Source: Anaeromyxobacter dehalogenans 2CP-1
GTDB lineage: Bacteria > Myxococcota > Myxococcia > Myxococcales > Anaeromyxobacteraceae
Reading direction: 5' to 3'
NCBI RefSeq assembly: GCF_000022145.1
Contig: NC_011891.1
Location: forward strand, 2,306,001-2,370,000
Length of the DNA: 64,000 nucleotides
In this document: one piece after another, positions 1 to 8,980 of the stretch
Numbering within the stretch: position 1 is the first letter of the stretch
How the letters are laid out: each line of letters opens with the position of its first letter
Notes under the pieces: generated by a model
The model's input: only the letters and a program-made list of their open reading frames with translations
Told to the model about the DNA's origin: nothing
Database searches by the model: none
Translations under genes and position numbers: made by a program

Positions 1-53
1 AGCAGCGCGGCGAGCACGAGCGGGACGGACGCGGCGGCCGGGGGTGACCGCAT
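1..53 (-). CDS. N-terminus of an exported protein, cut by window edge
   Basis: An ATG at 53 on the minus strand opens a frame that runs off the left edge without a stop. Only 17 codons are visible, reading MRSPPAAASVPLVLAAL. They look like the start of a secretion signal: one basic residue and then a run of small hydrophobic residues. It would lie 62 bases downstream of the neighbouring minus-strand gene and could share its transcript. No clear Shine-Dalgarno sequence precedes it. Function cannot be judged from this fragment, and the start itself is a guess. Confidence 0.35.
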   Translation of the reverse strand, partial: MRSPPAAASVPLVLAAL

Positions 54-115
54 CCGGGGATCGTACCCGCGCCGGCGGGCACCTCCGCAAGTCCCCCTCC
101 CGACGCGGCAGGCCG

Positions 116-1399
116 CTAGGGCTGCGCGCCAGACGGCCGGAGGTGGGGGGGATCGCGCGGCTCGGGCAGCTCCGCCGGCGGCTCGACCGGCGGCTCGCTG
201 CCCTGGAGCTGCACCTCGAGCCGGAAGGTGATGGCGTACTCGCGGAAGCGCCCCCCGCGCTCGGCCTCCCACGGCCACGCCACCTCCGGCTCCAGCTCGT
301 AGAAGATCCAGCGGCGGTACAGGTCGCGGCGGAGGCGGGCGTAGACGCGGTAGCGGTCCACCTCCGCCGGCCCGTCGGTGGCGCCCTCGACCGAGGCCGC
401 CAGCGACACCGCCGTCCGCGGGCCGAGGGCGCGGAGGCCGGCCAGCTCCGAGCCCCACTCGATGCCGCGGCTGCGCTGGGTCAGCCGCGACGTCCCGGCG
501 AGGCGGAGGAGCGCGATGGAGCCGAGCGGGCGCTCCACGGACGCGTCGAGCGAGGTGCCGAGCCGCGTGTCCGTCCGCCAGAACCCCGCCAGCGCCATGC
601 GGCCCAGGAACCACCGGCCGAGCGGGACCGACGCCCGGTAGCGCACCCGGCCGAACGCGCCGACCGGCAGCTCGAGCAGGAGGCCCGCGCCGAGGTCCAC
701 GTGCGAGTAGAGGCCGTCCCAGGCGCCATAGCGCAGCTCCGCGTTCGCGGCGCCCTGCTGGTTGGGGCCGAGCGGCGCCGCGCCGGTGAGCTCCGGGTAG
801 AACCCGTTCACCACGTCCTCGGCCTGGCCGACGATCACCAGCCGGAGCCGCTCCAGCCTCCGGTTCAGCCCGGGCAGGCGCAGGCTCGCCCGGACGTCGA
901 GCGCGTACGCAGGCGTGCCGCGCTGGTGGACCCGCAGCGCGTTGCGCACGCGCAGGAAGGAGCGGGCGCGCTCCGCCTCGAGGTCGCGCTCGTCGGAGAA
1001 GAACCGGTCCAGCACCAGCACCGGCGCGAACAGCCGCTCCTCCAGGAAGGCGTGGCCGACGTCGAGCCAGGTGTCCTCGGCGTAGGGCGGGGGGGAGGTG
1101 TCCCTGGGCGGCACCGACGGATCCGGCGGCGGCGAGGGCGGGGGCTCCGGCGGCGGCGGCGCGGCCTCGGTCGGTGACGGGGCCGGCGGCGCCGCCGGGA
1201 CGGTCGCGGACGACGACGGCCCCGCGGTGGCCGAGGATGGCGCCGTCGACGGGGGCGCGTCGGCGGCGGGCTCGGTCGGTGCCGCGGCTGGCGCCGCCCC
1301 GGGCGCCGGCGCCTCGTCCGCGGTGGCCGGCGCCGCGCACGCGGCGAGCAACGCCGCGGCGAGGGCGCGCAGCGCGCGGAGGCGTCGGACGGGGCGCAC
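116..1399 (-). CDS. Exported outer-membrane beta-barrel-like protein
   Basis: The 427-residue product starts with a signal peptide (about residues 1-27, ending in an AxA-type site). A low-complexity Pro/Ala/Ser/Thr linker follows to about residue 105. The C-terminal 300 residues alternate polar and hydrophobic positions with many Arg, Tyr and Leu, as in transmembrane beta-strands, and contain phrases such as YRVYARLRRDLYRRWIFYELEPE. I do not recognise a named family; myxobacterial genomes hold many such barrels. The start is GTG. A -10-like TAACGT (minus strand, 1411-1406) ends six bases before it, suggesting a leaderless transcript. The downstream partial gene has the same orientation. Barrel topology is an inference from composition. 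Confidence 0.7.
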   Translation of the reverse strand: MRPVRRLRALRALAAALLAACAAPATADEAPAPGAAPAAAPTEPAADAPPSTAPSSATAGPSSSATVPAAPPAPSPTEAAPPPPEPPPSPPPDPSVPPRDTSPPPYAEDTWLDVGHAFLEERLFAPVLVLDRFFSDERDLEAERARSFLRVRNALRVHQRGTPAYALDVRASLRLPGLNRRLERLRLVIVGQAEDVVNGFYPELTGAAPLGPNQQGAANAELRYGAWDGLYSHVDLGAGLLLELPVGAFGRVRYRASVPLGRWFLGRMALAGFWRTDTRLGTSLDASVERPLGSIALLRLAGTSRLTQRSRGIEWGSELAGLRALGPRTAVSLAASVEGATDGPAEVDRYRVYARLRRDLYRRWIFYELEPEVAWPWEAERGGRFREYAITFRLEVQLQGSEPPVEPPAELPEPRDPPHLRPSGAQP

Positions 1400-1408
1400 G
1401 CGACGACG

Positions 1409-2014
1409 TTACCGGGAGTCGGGCCCGCGCGACAGGGGCGCGCGCGCCTCGAGCCGGCGCAGGTTGCCGCGGGCCTCACGGCTGGCCGGGACGAGCTCGA
1501 AGCCGGCCTGGGCGATGGCCCGCTCGGTGTCGCGGTTCGGGTGGCAGCCGCCGGTGAGCCGCGTCCAGGCCGGCTGGAGGAGGTCGTGGATCCGGCCCGC
1601 CAGGCCGGCCGGGCGGACGTGCTCCATGGCGCGCAGGTCGCCGCCGGGCCGGAGCACGCGCCGCAGCTCGGCGAGGGCGCGCGGCGGGTCCTCCACGCTG
1701 CACAGCACGAGCGCACAGAGCACCGTGTCGAACGCCCCGTCCCGGAACGGCAGCGCCTCGGCCCGCGCCCGGACCATGGGCACGCCCGGGCCCCGCCGCC
1801 GTGCGCGGGCCAGGTTCTGCGGGTGGGGATCGAGCGCCAGGATGCGCACGCCGCCCGGCGCGAGCGGCAGGTTGCGGCCGGTCCCGGTGCCGAGGTCGAG
1901 CGTCCGGCCGCGGGCCCCGCCGGCGAGCCACCGCCGCCAGCGCCCCACCAGCCCGCGCTCGGCGAGCGAGAGGCCGAGGTCGTACAGCCAGGGGATCTGC
2001 TCGAGGCCGCGCAC
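1409..2014 (-). CDS. Class I SAM-dependent methyltransferase
   Basis: The 201-residue protein has the glycine-rich SAM-binding motif I LDLGTGTGRN at about residues 39-48. The acidic motif II follows (ILALDPHPQN), then a motif IV-like segment (FDTVLCALVLCSV) and the motif LRPGGDLRAMEHV. This arrangement is typical of UbiE/Methyltransf_11 type small-molecule methyltransferases. The substrate cannot be deduced. The GTG start lies three bases beyond the stop of the upstream ABC exporter gene on the same strand, so the two are almost certainly co-transcribed and translationally coupled. The exporter may therefore handle a methylated product, but that is only a guess from context. Confidence 0.85.
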   Translation of the reverse strand: MRGLEQIPWLYDLGLSLAERGLVGRWRRWLAGGARGRTLDLGTGTGRNLPLAPGGVRILALDPHPQNLARARRRGPGVPMVRARAEALPFRDGAFDTVLCALVLCSVEDPPRALAELRRVLRPGGDLRAMEHVRPAGLAGRIHDLLQPAWTRLTGGCHPNRDTERAIAQAGFELVPASREARGNLRRLEARAPLSRGPDSR

Positions 2015-2017
2015 GCG

Positions 2018-3883
2018 TCAGTCCAGGTAGCCCTGCGCCTGCAGGTGGAAGAGGTGGGCGTAGCGGCCGTCGCGCGCGATCAGCTCCTGGTGCGTGCCGA
2101 GCTCCTCGAGGTGTCCGCCGTGGAGCACGCCGATGCGGTCGGCGATGCGGACCGTCGAGAACCGGTGGGAGATGACGATGGCCGAGCGGTGGGCGGCGAG
2201 CGCCTGGAAGCGGTGGAACAGCTCGTGCTCGGCCTCCGCGTCGATGGACGCGGTCGGCTCGTCGAGGATGAGCACCTCGGCCTCCCGCATGAACGCCCGC
2301 GCGATGGCCAGCTTCTGCCACTGCCCGGCGGAGATCTCGTGGCCGCGCTCGAACCAGCCGCCCAGCACGGTGTCGTAGCGCTGCGGCAGCGCGTCGATGA
2401 CCGGCTCGGCGCCGCCGCGGCGGGCCGCCTCCTCGATGCGGGGCCGGTCGTCGACGTGCAGCGGGTTGCCGAGGCCGATGTTCTCGGCGGCGGTGAACTG
2501 GTAGCGCACGAAGTCCTGGAACACCGCGCCGATCCGGCTGCGCAGGTCGGCCGGGTCCATGTCGCGCAGGTCCACCCCGCCGTACAGGATGGCGCCCTCG
2601 GTGGGCTCGTAGAGCCGGAGCAGCAGCTTCACCAGCGTGCTCTTGCCCGCGCCGTTCTCGCCCACCAGGCCCAGCTTCTCGCCCGGCGCGAGCGTGAGGG
2701 TGACGTGGCGGAGCGCCCACTCCTGCTTGCCCGGGTAGCGGAAGGACACGTCGCGCAGCTCGAGCGCGCCGGGGCGGCCACGCGGCGGCGACAGCGCCGG
2801 CCGGACCCGCGCCGCCTCGCCGCCGGTGGGGATGCCCAGGAAGGCGAACAGGTTGGACATGAACAGCGCGTCCTCGTACATGCCGCCCATGGCGGAGAGG
2901 ATGGCCTGCACCGCCCCCTGGCCCTGCCGGAACACCGCGATGTAGAGCGTCAGGTCGCCGAGCGTGATGGCGCCCTGGGCGGCGCGGCCGGCCATGAGCG
3001 CGTACATCCCGTAGAACGCCGCCAGCGACACCAGCCCGAACGCCACGCCCGCGCGCATGCGGCGGATGGCGATGCGCCGGTCCTCCTCGAAGAACTTGCG
3101 GAACAGCGCGCGGTAGCGCCCGAGGACCAGCGGGCCCAGCCCGAACAGCTTGACCTCCTTCACGTGGCTGTCGCGGGTCAGGATCCACTCGAGGTAGTTG
3201 AGCTTGCGCCCCTCGGGTGCGCGCCAGGTGTTCACCCGGAACGACTCGGCCGAGAGGCGCGCCTCGGCCACGAACGCCGGGATGGACGCCGCCACGATGA
3301 CGAGCACGCTCGCCGGCGAGAGGCGGAGCAGGAGCCCGGAGAGCGCGGCCAGGGTGACGGCGTTCTGCCCGATGGCGAACGCCTGCATGGCGAGCGACAG
3401 CGGCCGGGCGGAGGCCTCCCGCCGGGCGTTCTGCATCTTGTCGTAGACCTCGGCGTCCTCGAAGTGCCGGAGCTCCAGCTCGACCGCCTTCTCCAGGATG
3501 CGCTCGTTGATGACGTTGCCGACGCCGGCGCGCATCAGCTCGCGCAGCATCCCGAGGAGCCGGGCGAGCGCCAGCTGGAGGCCCATCAGCCCGGCCTCCG
3601 CGGCGACCAGCCACAGCACGCGCACCCGGTCGGCGGCGAGGCCGCTGCGGGCCGACGCCACCACGCCGTCCACGATGAGCTTGCCGACCCAGGCCATGGC
3701 GGCCGGCAGGAGCGCCGACACGAGCGTGAGCGCCGCCACCGCGATCGCGCTGCGGCGGTCGGTGTCCCACACCAGGCGCAGCGTGCCCGGGACCTGCCGG
3801 AAGACGGTCCGGGCGCCCGCGATCCGGCCGCGGAACGACGCGTCGGCGGTGGGGCGGGGAGGGCGGGCGTGGCGCGGGGTCAC
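2018..3883 (-). CDS. ABC exporter, fused permease and ATPase
   Basis: This 621-residue half-transporter has an N-terminal six-helix membrane domain (about residues 30-340) and a C-terminal nucleotide-binding domain. Walker A is GENGAGKST near residue 406. The signature is ISAGQWQK near 520, a departure from LSGGQ seen in the NisT/SpaT lantibiotic-exporter-like branch. Walker B is LILDEPTAS near 536, followed by the H-loop (VISHRFSTV). It is expected to work as a homodimer in the inner membrane, exporting a peptide or lipid-like substrate. The GTG start is preceded by AAGGA. The methyltransferase gene follows after three bases. No precursor peptide, protease or dehydratase gene is adjacent, so the export role is unspecified. 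Confidence 0.9.
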   Translation of the reverse strand: MTPRHARPPRPTADASFRGRIAGARTVFRQVPGTLRLVWDTDRRSAIAVAALTLVSALLPAAMAWVGKLIVDGVVASARSGLAADRVRVLWLVAAEAGLMGLQLALARLLGMLRELMRAGVGNVINERILEKAVELELRHFEDAEVYDKMQNARREASARPLSLAMQAFAIGQNAVTLAALSGLLLRLSPASVLVIVAASIPAFVAEARLSAESFRVNTWRAPEGRKLNYLEWILTRDSHVKEVKLFGLGPLVLGRYRALFRKFFEEDRRIAIRRMRAGVAFGLVSLAAFYGMYALMAGRAAQGAITLGDLTLYIAVFRQGQGAVQAILSAMGGMYEDALFMSNLFAFLGIPTGGEAARVRPALSPPRGRPGALELRDVSFRYPGKQEWALRHVTLTLAPGEKLGLVGENGAGKSTLVKLLLRLYEPTEGAILYGGVDLRDMDPADLRSRIGAVFQDFVRYQFTAAENIGLGNPLHVDDRPRIEEAARRGGAEPVIDALPQRYDTVLGGWFERGHEISAGQWQKLAIARAFMREAEVLILDEPTASIDAEAEHELFHRFQALAAHRSAIVISHRFSTVRIADRIGVLHGGHLEELGTHQELIARDGRYAHLFHLQAQGYLD

Positions 3884-3972
3884 CGGGGATCGTTCCTTAG
3901 CGGACGGCGCCCGCGAAGTCGACGGGCGCGGCGCTTCATTTCTCGGCCGCGGTGTCGTAGATCAGCGGCGAC

Positions 3973-5937
3973 ATGAGCATCCCCGAGCAGCGGAGCGACG
4001 CGACGACGGCGATGGCGGCCGCGGACTGGTCCATCGAGCGCGCGGCGCAGTACTACAACGTGAGCGGCTGGGGCGCCGGCTTCTTCTCGATCAACGAGAA
4101 GGGGCACGTCGCCGTCCACCCCATGGGCCAGCCGGGCCCGACCATCGACCTGATGGACGTGGTCGAGGACATCCGCGAGCGCAACATCGGCTTCCCGTGC
4201 GTGGTCCGGTTCCAGGACGTGCTGCGCGCCCGGGTGAAGCAGATCAACGAGGCGTTCGGGAAGGCCGTCGCCGAGATGGGCTACGGCGCGAGCTACTTCG
4301 GCGTCTACCCGATCAAGGTGAACCAGATGCGCGAGGTCGTCGACGAGATCGTCGACGCCGGCGCGCCGTACCACTACGGCCTCGAGGCGGGCTCGAAGGG
4401 CGAGCTGCTGGTGGTGCTCGGGATGAACGCCGACCCCGACGCGCTCACCATCTGCAACGGCTACAAGGACGAGGAGTACCTGCGGCTGGCGCTGCTCGGG
4501 CGCAAGCTCGGCCGCAAGGTCATCGTGGTGATCGAGAAGCTCTCCGAGCTGCCGCAGCTGCTGCGGCTCGGCGAGGAGATGGGCGTGGACCCGATGATCG
4601 GGCTCCGCTCGAAGCTCACCACCCGCGGCACCGGGAAGTGGGAGGGCTCCTCCGGCGACTTCGCCAAGTTCGGCCTCACCGTGCCCGAGCTGATCCAGGC
4701 GGTCCGGATCCTGAAGGAGGCCGGCAAGGAGCACTGCGCGAAGCTCCTCCACTTCCACGTCGGCTCGCAGCTCACCGAGATCCGGGTGGTGAAGGACGCG
4801 GTGAACGAGGGCGCCCGCGTCTACGCCAAGCTGCGCAAGATGGGGCTGCCCATCGAGTACTTCGACGTGGGCGGCGGCCTGGGCGTGGACTACGTGGGCA
4901 CCCGCACCAACGACTTCACCTCGTCGGTGAACTACTCGATGGACGAGTACGTCGGCGACGTCGTCTACAACGTGCAGCGCGTCTGCATGAACGAGGGCGT
5001 GCCCGAGCCGCACATCGTCTCGGAGTCGGGGCGCGCGGTGACCGCGCACCACTCCTGCATCATCATCCCGGTGTTCGGGCACATCGAGATCGGCTCGGTC
5101 GAGGAGATCGCCAAGGCCTCCGAGCCGGAGCCGAACGAGGCCAAGGTGGTCCGCGAGATGCGCGAGATCGTCTCCTCGCTCACCCCGCGCAACCGCGCCG
5201 AGACCTACCACGACGCCGCCGCCAAGAAGGAGGAGGCGCTCCAGATGTTCAAGCTCGGCATCCTCGGGCTGGAGGAGCGCGCGGTGGTGGAGAGCCTGTT
5301 CTGGAAGCTGGTGCGCGGCATCGCCGACATGAACCGCGGCAAGAAGCGCCCGCCGCGCGAGACCAAGGACCTGGGCGACAAGATCGCCGATCAGTACATG
5401 GCGAACTTCTCGCTCTTCCAGAGCGCGCCGGATCACTGGGCGTTCGACCAGCTCTTCCCCATCGTCCCGCTGCACCGCATGGGCGAGGCGCCCACCCGCG
5501 ACACGACCATCGTCGACATCACCTGCGACTCGGACGGGAAGATCGACCGCTTCATCGAGGGGGAGGGGGTGGACGAGACGCTCTCGCTCCACGCGCTCCG
5601 CCCCGGCGAGCCGTACTACCTCGGCATGTTCATGACCGGCGCCTACCAGGACATCATGGGCGACATGCACAACCTGTTCGGCCGGGTGAACGAGATCCAC
5701 GTGTTCGTGGACGACGAGGACCCCGAGGACTTCTACATCGAGGAGGTCATCCCGGGGGACACCATCGAGAAGGTGCTCTCGCGCGTGCAGTACGAGCCCG
5801 CCGACCTGTTCCGCCGCGTCAAGGCCGCGCTCGACCAGAAGGTGAAGGAGGGCGCCATCCGGCCGAAGGAGGGCGTGAGCCTCCAGGACTTCTACGAGGC
5901 GGTGATGAAGGGCTACACGTACCTGGGCGGCGTGTAG
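3973..5937 (+). CDS. speA: Biosynthetic arginine decarboxylase
   Basis: The 654-residue product matches the SpeA family in length (E. coli SpeA has about 658 residues). It starts with the conserved block around YYNVSGWGAGFF. The PLP-binding lysine lies in YPIKVNQ (about residue 115). Downstream are the glycine-rich GGGLGVDY and the HIVSESGRAVTAHH region of the fold III decarboxylases. It converts arginine to agmatine and CO2, feeding putrescine and spermidine synthesis. It is divergent from the ABC exporter. A TTCATT-N17-TAGATC promoter-like sequence (3935-3963) ends nine bases before the ATG. No agmatinase or agmatine deiminase gene is visible nearby. Confidence 0.96.
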   Translation: MSIPEQRSDATTAMAAADWSIERAAQYYNVSGWGAGFFSINEKGHVAVHPMGQPGPTIDLMDVVEDIRERNIGFPCVVRFQDVLRARVKQINEAFGKAVAEMGYGASYFGVYPIKVNQMREVVDEIVDAGAPYHYGLEAGSKGELLVVLGMNADPDALTICNGYKDEEYLRLALLGRKLGRKVIVVIEKLSELPQLLRLGEEMGVDPMIGLRSKLTTRGTGKWEGSSGDFAKFGLTVPELIQAVRILKEAGKEHCAKLLHFHVGSQLTEIRVVKDAVNEGARVYAKLRKMGLPIEYFDVGGGLGVDYVGTRTNDFTSSVNYSMDEYVGDVVYNVQRVCMNEGVPEPHIVSESGRAVTAHHSCIIIPVFGHIEIGSVEEIAKASEPEPNEAKVVREMREIVSSLTPRNRAETYHDAAAKKEEALQMFKLGILGLEERAVVESLFWKLVRGIADMNRGKKRPPRETKDLGDKIADQYMANFSLFQSAPDHWAFDQLFPIVPLHRMGEAPTRDTTIVDITCDSDGKIDRFIEGEGVDETLSLHALRPGEPYYLGMFMTGAYQDIMGDMHNLFGRVNEIHVFVDDEDPEDFYIEEVIPGDTIEKVLSRVQYEPADLFRRVKAALDQKVKEGAIRPKEGVSLQDFYEAVMKGYTYLGGV

Positions 5938-5975
5938 CGCTTGCGCCCGCGCGCCCGCGGCGCCATGGATCCGGC

Positions 5976-6398
5976 GTGGCGCGGCGCAGGCAGGGCGAGA
6001 GCCACGAAGGGTTCGTGGAGCGCCTCATCCGCGAGGCGCAGGAGGAGGGCGCGTTCGAGCGCCTCTCCGGCGCGGGCAAGCCGCTGCCGCTCACCGGCGG
6101 CGAGCTGCCCGAGGCCTGGTGGATCAAGGAGAAGCTGAAGCGCGAGGGGCTCTCCTCGCTGCCCGACGCGATCGCGATCCGCCACGAGGCCGAGGCGGTG
6201 CTGGCCGGGATCGAGCGGCTCGACGACGAGCGGGTGGTCCGCGAGCGGCTCGAGGCGCTGAACGCGCGGATCCGCCGCATCAACCGGACCGCGGTGACCG
6301 GCCCGCCCACCACGCTCGCGCCGCTCGACGTGGAGGCGGTGCTGGCGCGCTGGCGCGCGCGGCGCGCCGCGGCCGGCCCGGCCCTGCGCGGGCGGTGA
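5976..6398 (+). CDS. DUF1992 (DnaJ-C28-like domain) protein
   Basis: A 140-residue protein in which almost the whole length matches the DUF1992 pattern. It begins with ESHEGFVERLIREAQEEGAF, then GAGKPLPL and a WWIKEKLKREG-like segment, and ends with a basic helix. The GTG at 5976 is the only start that leaves a short N-terminus (VARRRQGES) in this frame; the ATG at 5965 is out of frame. Bacterial members are small cytosolic proteins of unknown function, related to a conserved domain of the animal DnaJ homologue C28. The gene lies 38 bases after speA and is probably transcribed with it. Confidence 0.85.
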   Translation: MARRRQGESHEGFVERLIREAQEEGAFERLSGAGKPLPLTGGELPEAWWIKEKLKREGLSSLPDAIAIRHEAEAVLAGIERLDDERVVRERLEALNARIRRINRTAVTGPPTTLAPLDVEAVLARWRARRAAAGPALRGR

Positions 6399-6495
6399 AC
6401 GGACCCACCAGGGCGTCTGCGGACCTCGCGGCGGCGGCGCATCATGGTGACCGACCGTCAACCATCCCGGCGCGCGGCCGGGGAGAGGAGCCGAG

Positions 6496-6699
6496 ATGAG
6501 CGGCGTCTACAAGAAGATCGACGTGGTCGGGACGTCCCCGGTGAGCTTCGCGGAGGCGACCCGGGCGGCGATCGAGGAGGCGGGCCGGACGGTGCGGCAC
6601 ATGAGCTGGTTCGAGGTGGCCGAGCAGCGCGGCGCCATCAAGGACGGCAAGGTGGCCGAGTTCCAGGTGACGCTGCGCATCGGCTTCAAGCTGGAGTAG
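6496..6699 (+). CDS. Dodecin family flavin-binding protein
   Basis: At 67 residues this matches the dodecin size and pattern: VYKKIDVVGTSPVSFAEA at the N-terminus, then an amphipathic helix. The conserved SWFEV segment supplies the Trp that stacks on the flavin, and the protein ends in strands with FQVTLRIGFKLE. Dodecins form hollow 12-mers that store or buffer flavins in the cytosol. A strong Shine-Dalgarno (GGAGAGGAG) precedes the ATG. A perfect GC-rich hairpin lies just after the stop, so the gene is probably monocistronic or the last gene of the speA transcript. Confidence 0.93.
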   Translation: MSGVYKKIDVVGTSPVSFAEATRAAIEEAGRTVRHMSWFEVAEQRGAIKDGKVAEFQVTLRIGFKLE

Positions 6700-6713
6700 G
6701 CGCACGCAGGGCG

Positions 6714-6743
6714 GCGCTCCCGGGCCGCGCGGCCCGGGAGCGC
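6714..6743. terminator. Perfect hairpin between convergent genes
   Basis: A 13-base stem (GCGCTCCCGGGCC with its exact complement) closes on a GCGC loop. It sits 14 bases after the dodecin stop and 19 bases from the stop of the convergent small exported protein. There is no U-tract on either side. It may act as a bidirectional terminator or as a barrier to exonucleases; this role is inferred from position and stem strength. Confidence 0.6.
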
Positions 6744-6762
6744 GCGCAGGCTGCTTCACGGG

Positions 6763-7038
6763 CTACTTCGCCTTCGCCGCCGCCTTGCCGGCGGGCTTCA
6801 CCTCGATGCTCGTGGCGGTCATGCGGTACTCGACCGTCACCTTGTCGCCCTTCTTCACCTCGCCGGCGAGCTTGGTGTCCGCGCTCCGGGCGATCTCCCA
6901 CTTCTCCTTGCCCTTCTGCACGGTGATGCTCTCGTCGCCGACCTCCACCACCGGGCCGGTGACCTGGTACGTCTTCGTGGCGCCGAGCGCCGGCGCGGCG
7001 AGGCCGGCGAGCAGGGCGGCGAGTGCGAGGCGCTTCAT
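6763..7038 (-). CDS. Small exported protein with an OB-like strand pattern
   Basis: A 91-residue protein with a clear signal peptide (MKRLALAALLAGLAAPALGA, cleavage near residue 20). The mature part of about 70 residues is strand-rich, with repeated phrases of the type VTGPVVEVGDESITVQ and GDKVTVEYRMTATSIEV. It ends in a Lys/Ala-rich tail (KPAGKAAAKAK). The pattern is like small periplasmic OB-fold or DUF5666-like proteins, but I cannot assign a family. An AGGAG sequence lies nine bases before the ATG. It is divergent from msrA and convergent with the dodecin gene. The role is unknown. Confidence 0.8.
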   Translation of the reverse strand: MKRLALAALLAGLAAPALGATKTYQVTGPVVEVGDESITVQKGKEKWEIARSADTKLAGEVKKGDKVTVEYRMTATSIEVKPAGKAAAKAK

Positions 7039-7164
7039 GGTCCGTCTCCTGGATCAGGGGGGCTGCGGGCGTACTTGACGCTGTGTCCCGGCGGCGCGGA
7101 AGCGTCACATGGGGTGCCCTCGGGCGGGTGGCGCCAGGCGCGCCGTGCCCGTTAGATCCCGCGC

Positions 7165-7806
7165 ATGTTCGCGACCAAGACCACGCTGCCGGCGGCCGGC
7201 GAGGCGCTCCCCGGGCGCGCCGAGCCGATGCCGGTTCCCGAGCGCCACTTCGTGAACGGGGACCGGATCGTCCCTCCGTTCCCCGCCGGCCTGGAGCTCG
7301 CCGACTTCGGCCTCGGCTGCTTCTGGGGCGCCGAGCGCGTCTTCTGGAAGCTGCCGGGCGTGTACGCGACCGCGGTCGGCTACGCGGGCGGCGAGACGCC
7401 CAACCCGACCTACCGCGAGGTCTGCACCGGCCGCACCGGCCACGCCGAGGTGGTCCGCGTGGTGTTCGACCCGGCCAGGATCACCTACGCCGACCTGCTG
7501 AAGGTGTTCTGGGAATCGCACGACCCGACCCAGGGCATGCGGCAGGGGAACGACGTGGGGACGCAGTACCGGTCCGCCATCCACGTGCACGGGGAGGCGC
7601 AGCGCCGGCTGGCGGACGCGTCGCGCGAGGCGTACCAGGCCGCGCTCGCGCCGCGCGGGGGCGGGGCGATCACCACCGAGATCCGCGCCGCGCCGCCCTT
7701 CTACTACGCCGAGGAGTATCACCAGCAGTACCTGGCCAAGAACCCCGAGGGCTACTGCGGGATCGGCGGCACCGGGGTGAGCTGCCCCGGCTTCGCGGCG
7801 CGCTGA
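7165..7806 (+). CDS. msrA: Peptide-methionine (S)-S-oxide reductase MsrA
   Basis: The 213-residue product contains the MsrA catalytic motif GCFWGAE (cysteine near residue 52) and [19 protein letters not shown]. The block [12 protein letters not shown] follows, then the [19 protein letters not shown] region, which are diagnostic for the family. A C-terminal cysteine ([13 protein letters not shown]) could be a resolving residue. The enzyme reduces the S-epimer of methionine sulfoxide in proteins, using thioredoxin. About 40 residues precede the core, slightly longer than minimal MsrA. TTAGAT (7152-7157) ends seven bases before the ATG, so the mRNA is probably leaderless; no Shine-Dalgarno is present. 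Confidence 0.96.
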   Translation: MFATKTTLPAAGEALPGRAEPMPVPERHFVNGDRIVPPFPAGLELADFGLGCFWGAERVFWKLPGVYATAVGYAGGETPNPTYREVCTGRTGHAEVVRVVFDPARITYADLLKVFWESHDPTQGMRQGNDVGTQYRSAIHVHGEAQRRLADASREAYQAALAPRGGGAITTEIRAAPPFYYAEEYHQQYLAKNPEGYCGIGGTGVSCPGFAAR

Positions 7807-7937
7807 CGCGCGGCCGGTCCGGTCCGGCGCCGCGCAGTTGATCCAGGGCAGGCGGCGCGAAAGCTTTGCGCCGCGCGGCCGCGTGCCGTGGTGGCGGGGC
7901 TGTCGGAGGGCGCCGCACCTCGGGTATGGTGCGCGCC

Positions 7938-8942
7938 ATGCCCGTGGCGCCGCTCGCAGCGTTCCTGGCGTTGGCGCTCGCCGCGACGCCCCAGCCTCCC
8001 GCCGAGGGCGCGCGGGTGGCGTCGGTGCCGGAGGCGGCCGGCGGCGTCGTGATCACCGCGCTCCCGCCGCCGCCCTCGAAGGTGGTCCGCACCACCAAGA
8101 CCTACGGCACGGTGACGCTCGACCACGCCGCGCACCTCGCCCGGAAGATCTCCTGCAAGTCCTGCCACGGGAACGGCGCGGTCACCAAGATCGTGTTCAC
8201 CCCCAGGCAAGCGCACGAGACCTGCCGCAGCTGCCACGTGCAGATCGCGAAGGGGCCGACCGACTGCCGCGGCTGCCACGTGGTGCCCGTCAAGGAGCCG
8301 CCGGTGGTGGCCGAGGCGGCCCCCGCGCCCAAGGCCGGCGCGGTGATCCGGGCCGGCGAGGCGCGCCCGGTCATGACGCTGCCCCCCTCCGCCGGCGCAC
8401 CGGCCGCCGTCGCGGTCACGCGCTCCGGGACGGCGGCGCCGCTGGTCCAGGTTCCCGCGGGCGAGGGCGACGCGGCCCCGGCGCTGGCGCCGTTCGTTCG
8501 CACGCTGGAGGCCGGCCTCTCCGTCCTCGGCGGCACGGGCCAGGACCTCGTGGCCGGCCCGTCCGTCCGGCTCACCTCGCATTACGACCGCGCGCTCCTC
8601 GCGCACAGCCTGGACTGGGTGGGCGGGCGCGACCGGGGCCACGTGCTCTTCATGGTGGGCGGCGGCGCCGAGCTCCCGGTGCACGAGCGCGTCTCGCTCC
8701 AGCTCCTCGGCATCGGCGGCGTGGACGCCGCCGGCAGCACCGTCGTGCTCATGCCCGCCCTGGGCGCGCGGGTCGGCCTGGCGTGGCGGCGCGCCGTCCC
8801 GTGGATGGACACGCTCACGTTCTCGTTCTCCGGCGTGTCGGATCTGGTGCGCCGCCGCGACGACCTCGGCGCGCGCGAGGGCGGGGCGATGTTCGCCTTC
8901 AGCGTGACCTCCGGCTATCGCCTGGAGCGGTTCGCGCGGTAG
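7938..8942 (+). CDS. Triheme c-type cytochrome domain joined to a beta-barrel-like domain
   Basis: The 334-residue product has a signal peptide (residues 1-16) and three heme-binding motifs: CKSCH (73-77), CRSCH (96-100) and CRGCH (110-114). Extra histidines at 63, 66 and 93 could be axial ligands. This is the c7-type triheme pattern. After a Pro/Ala-rich linker, the C-terminal 170 residues (from about 165) show alternating strand patterns typical of an outer-membrane barrel, ending in SGYRLERFAR. The ATG at 7938 was chosen because a -10-like TATGGT (7925-7930) ends seven bases upstream; an in-frame ATG at 7926 is the alternative. It could move electrons across or to the outer membrane, which is inference. 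Confidence 0.78.
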   Translation: MPVAPLAAFLALALAATPQPPAEGARVASVPEAAGGVVITALPPPPSKVVRTTKTYGTVTLDHAAHLARKISCKSCHGNGAVTKIVFTPRQAHETCRSCHVQIAKGPTDCRGCHVVPVKEPPVVAEAAPAPKAGAVIRAGEARPVMTLPPSAGAPAAVAVTRSGTAAPLVQVPAGEGDAAPALAPFVRTLEAGLSVLGGTGQDLVAGPSVRLTSHYDRALLAHSLDWVGGRDRGHVLFMVGGGAELPVHERVSLQLLGIGGVDAAGSTVVLMPALGARVGLAWRRAVPWMDTLTFSFSGVSDLVRRRDDLGAREGGAMFAFSVTSGYRLERFAR

Positions 8943-8980
8943 CTGCGCGCCGTCAGCGGGGAGGACGCACCGCGGGCGAG

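Noticed and set aside
1476-3770. Long open frames opposite or across real genes (for example 1476-3770 minus, 1541-3976 plus, 57648-59720 plus)
   Set aside because: At this GC content stops are rare. These frames are Arg/Ala/Pro/Gly-rich, match no family and cover genes with clear homology in another frame.
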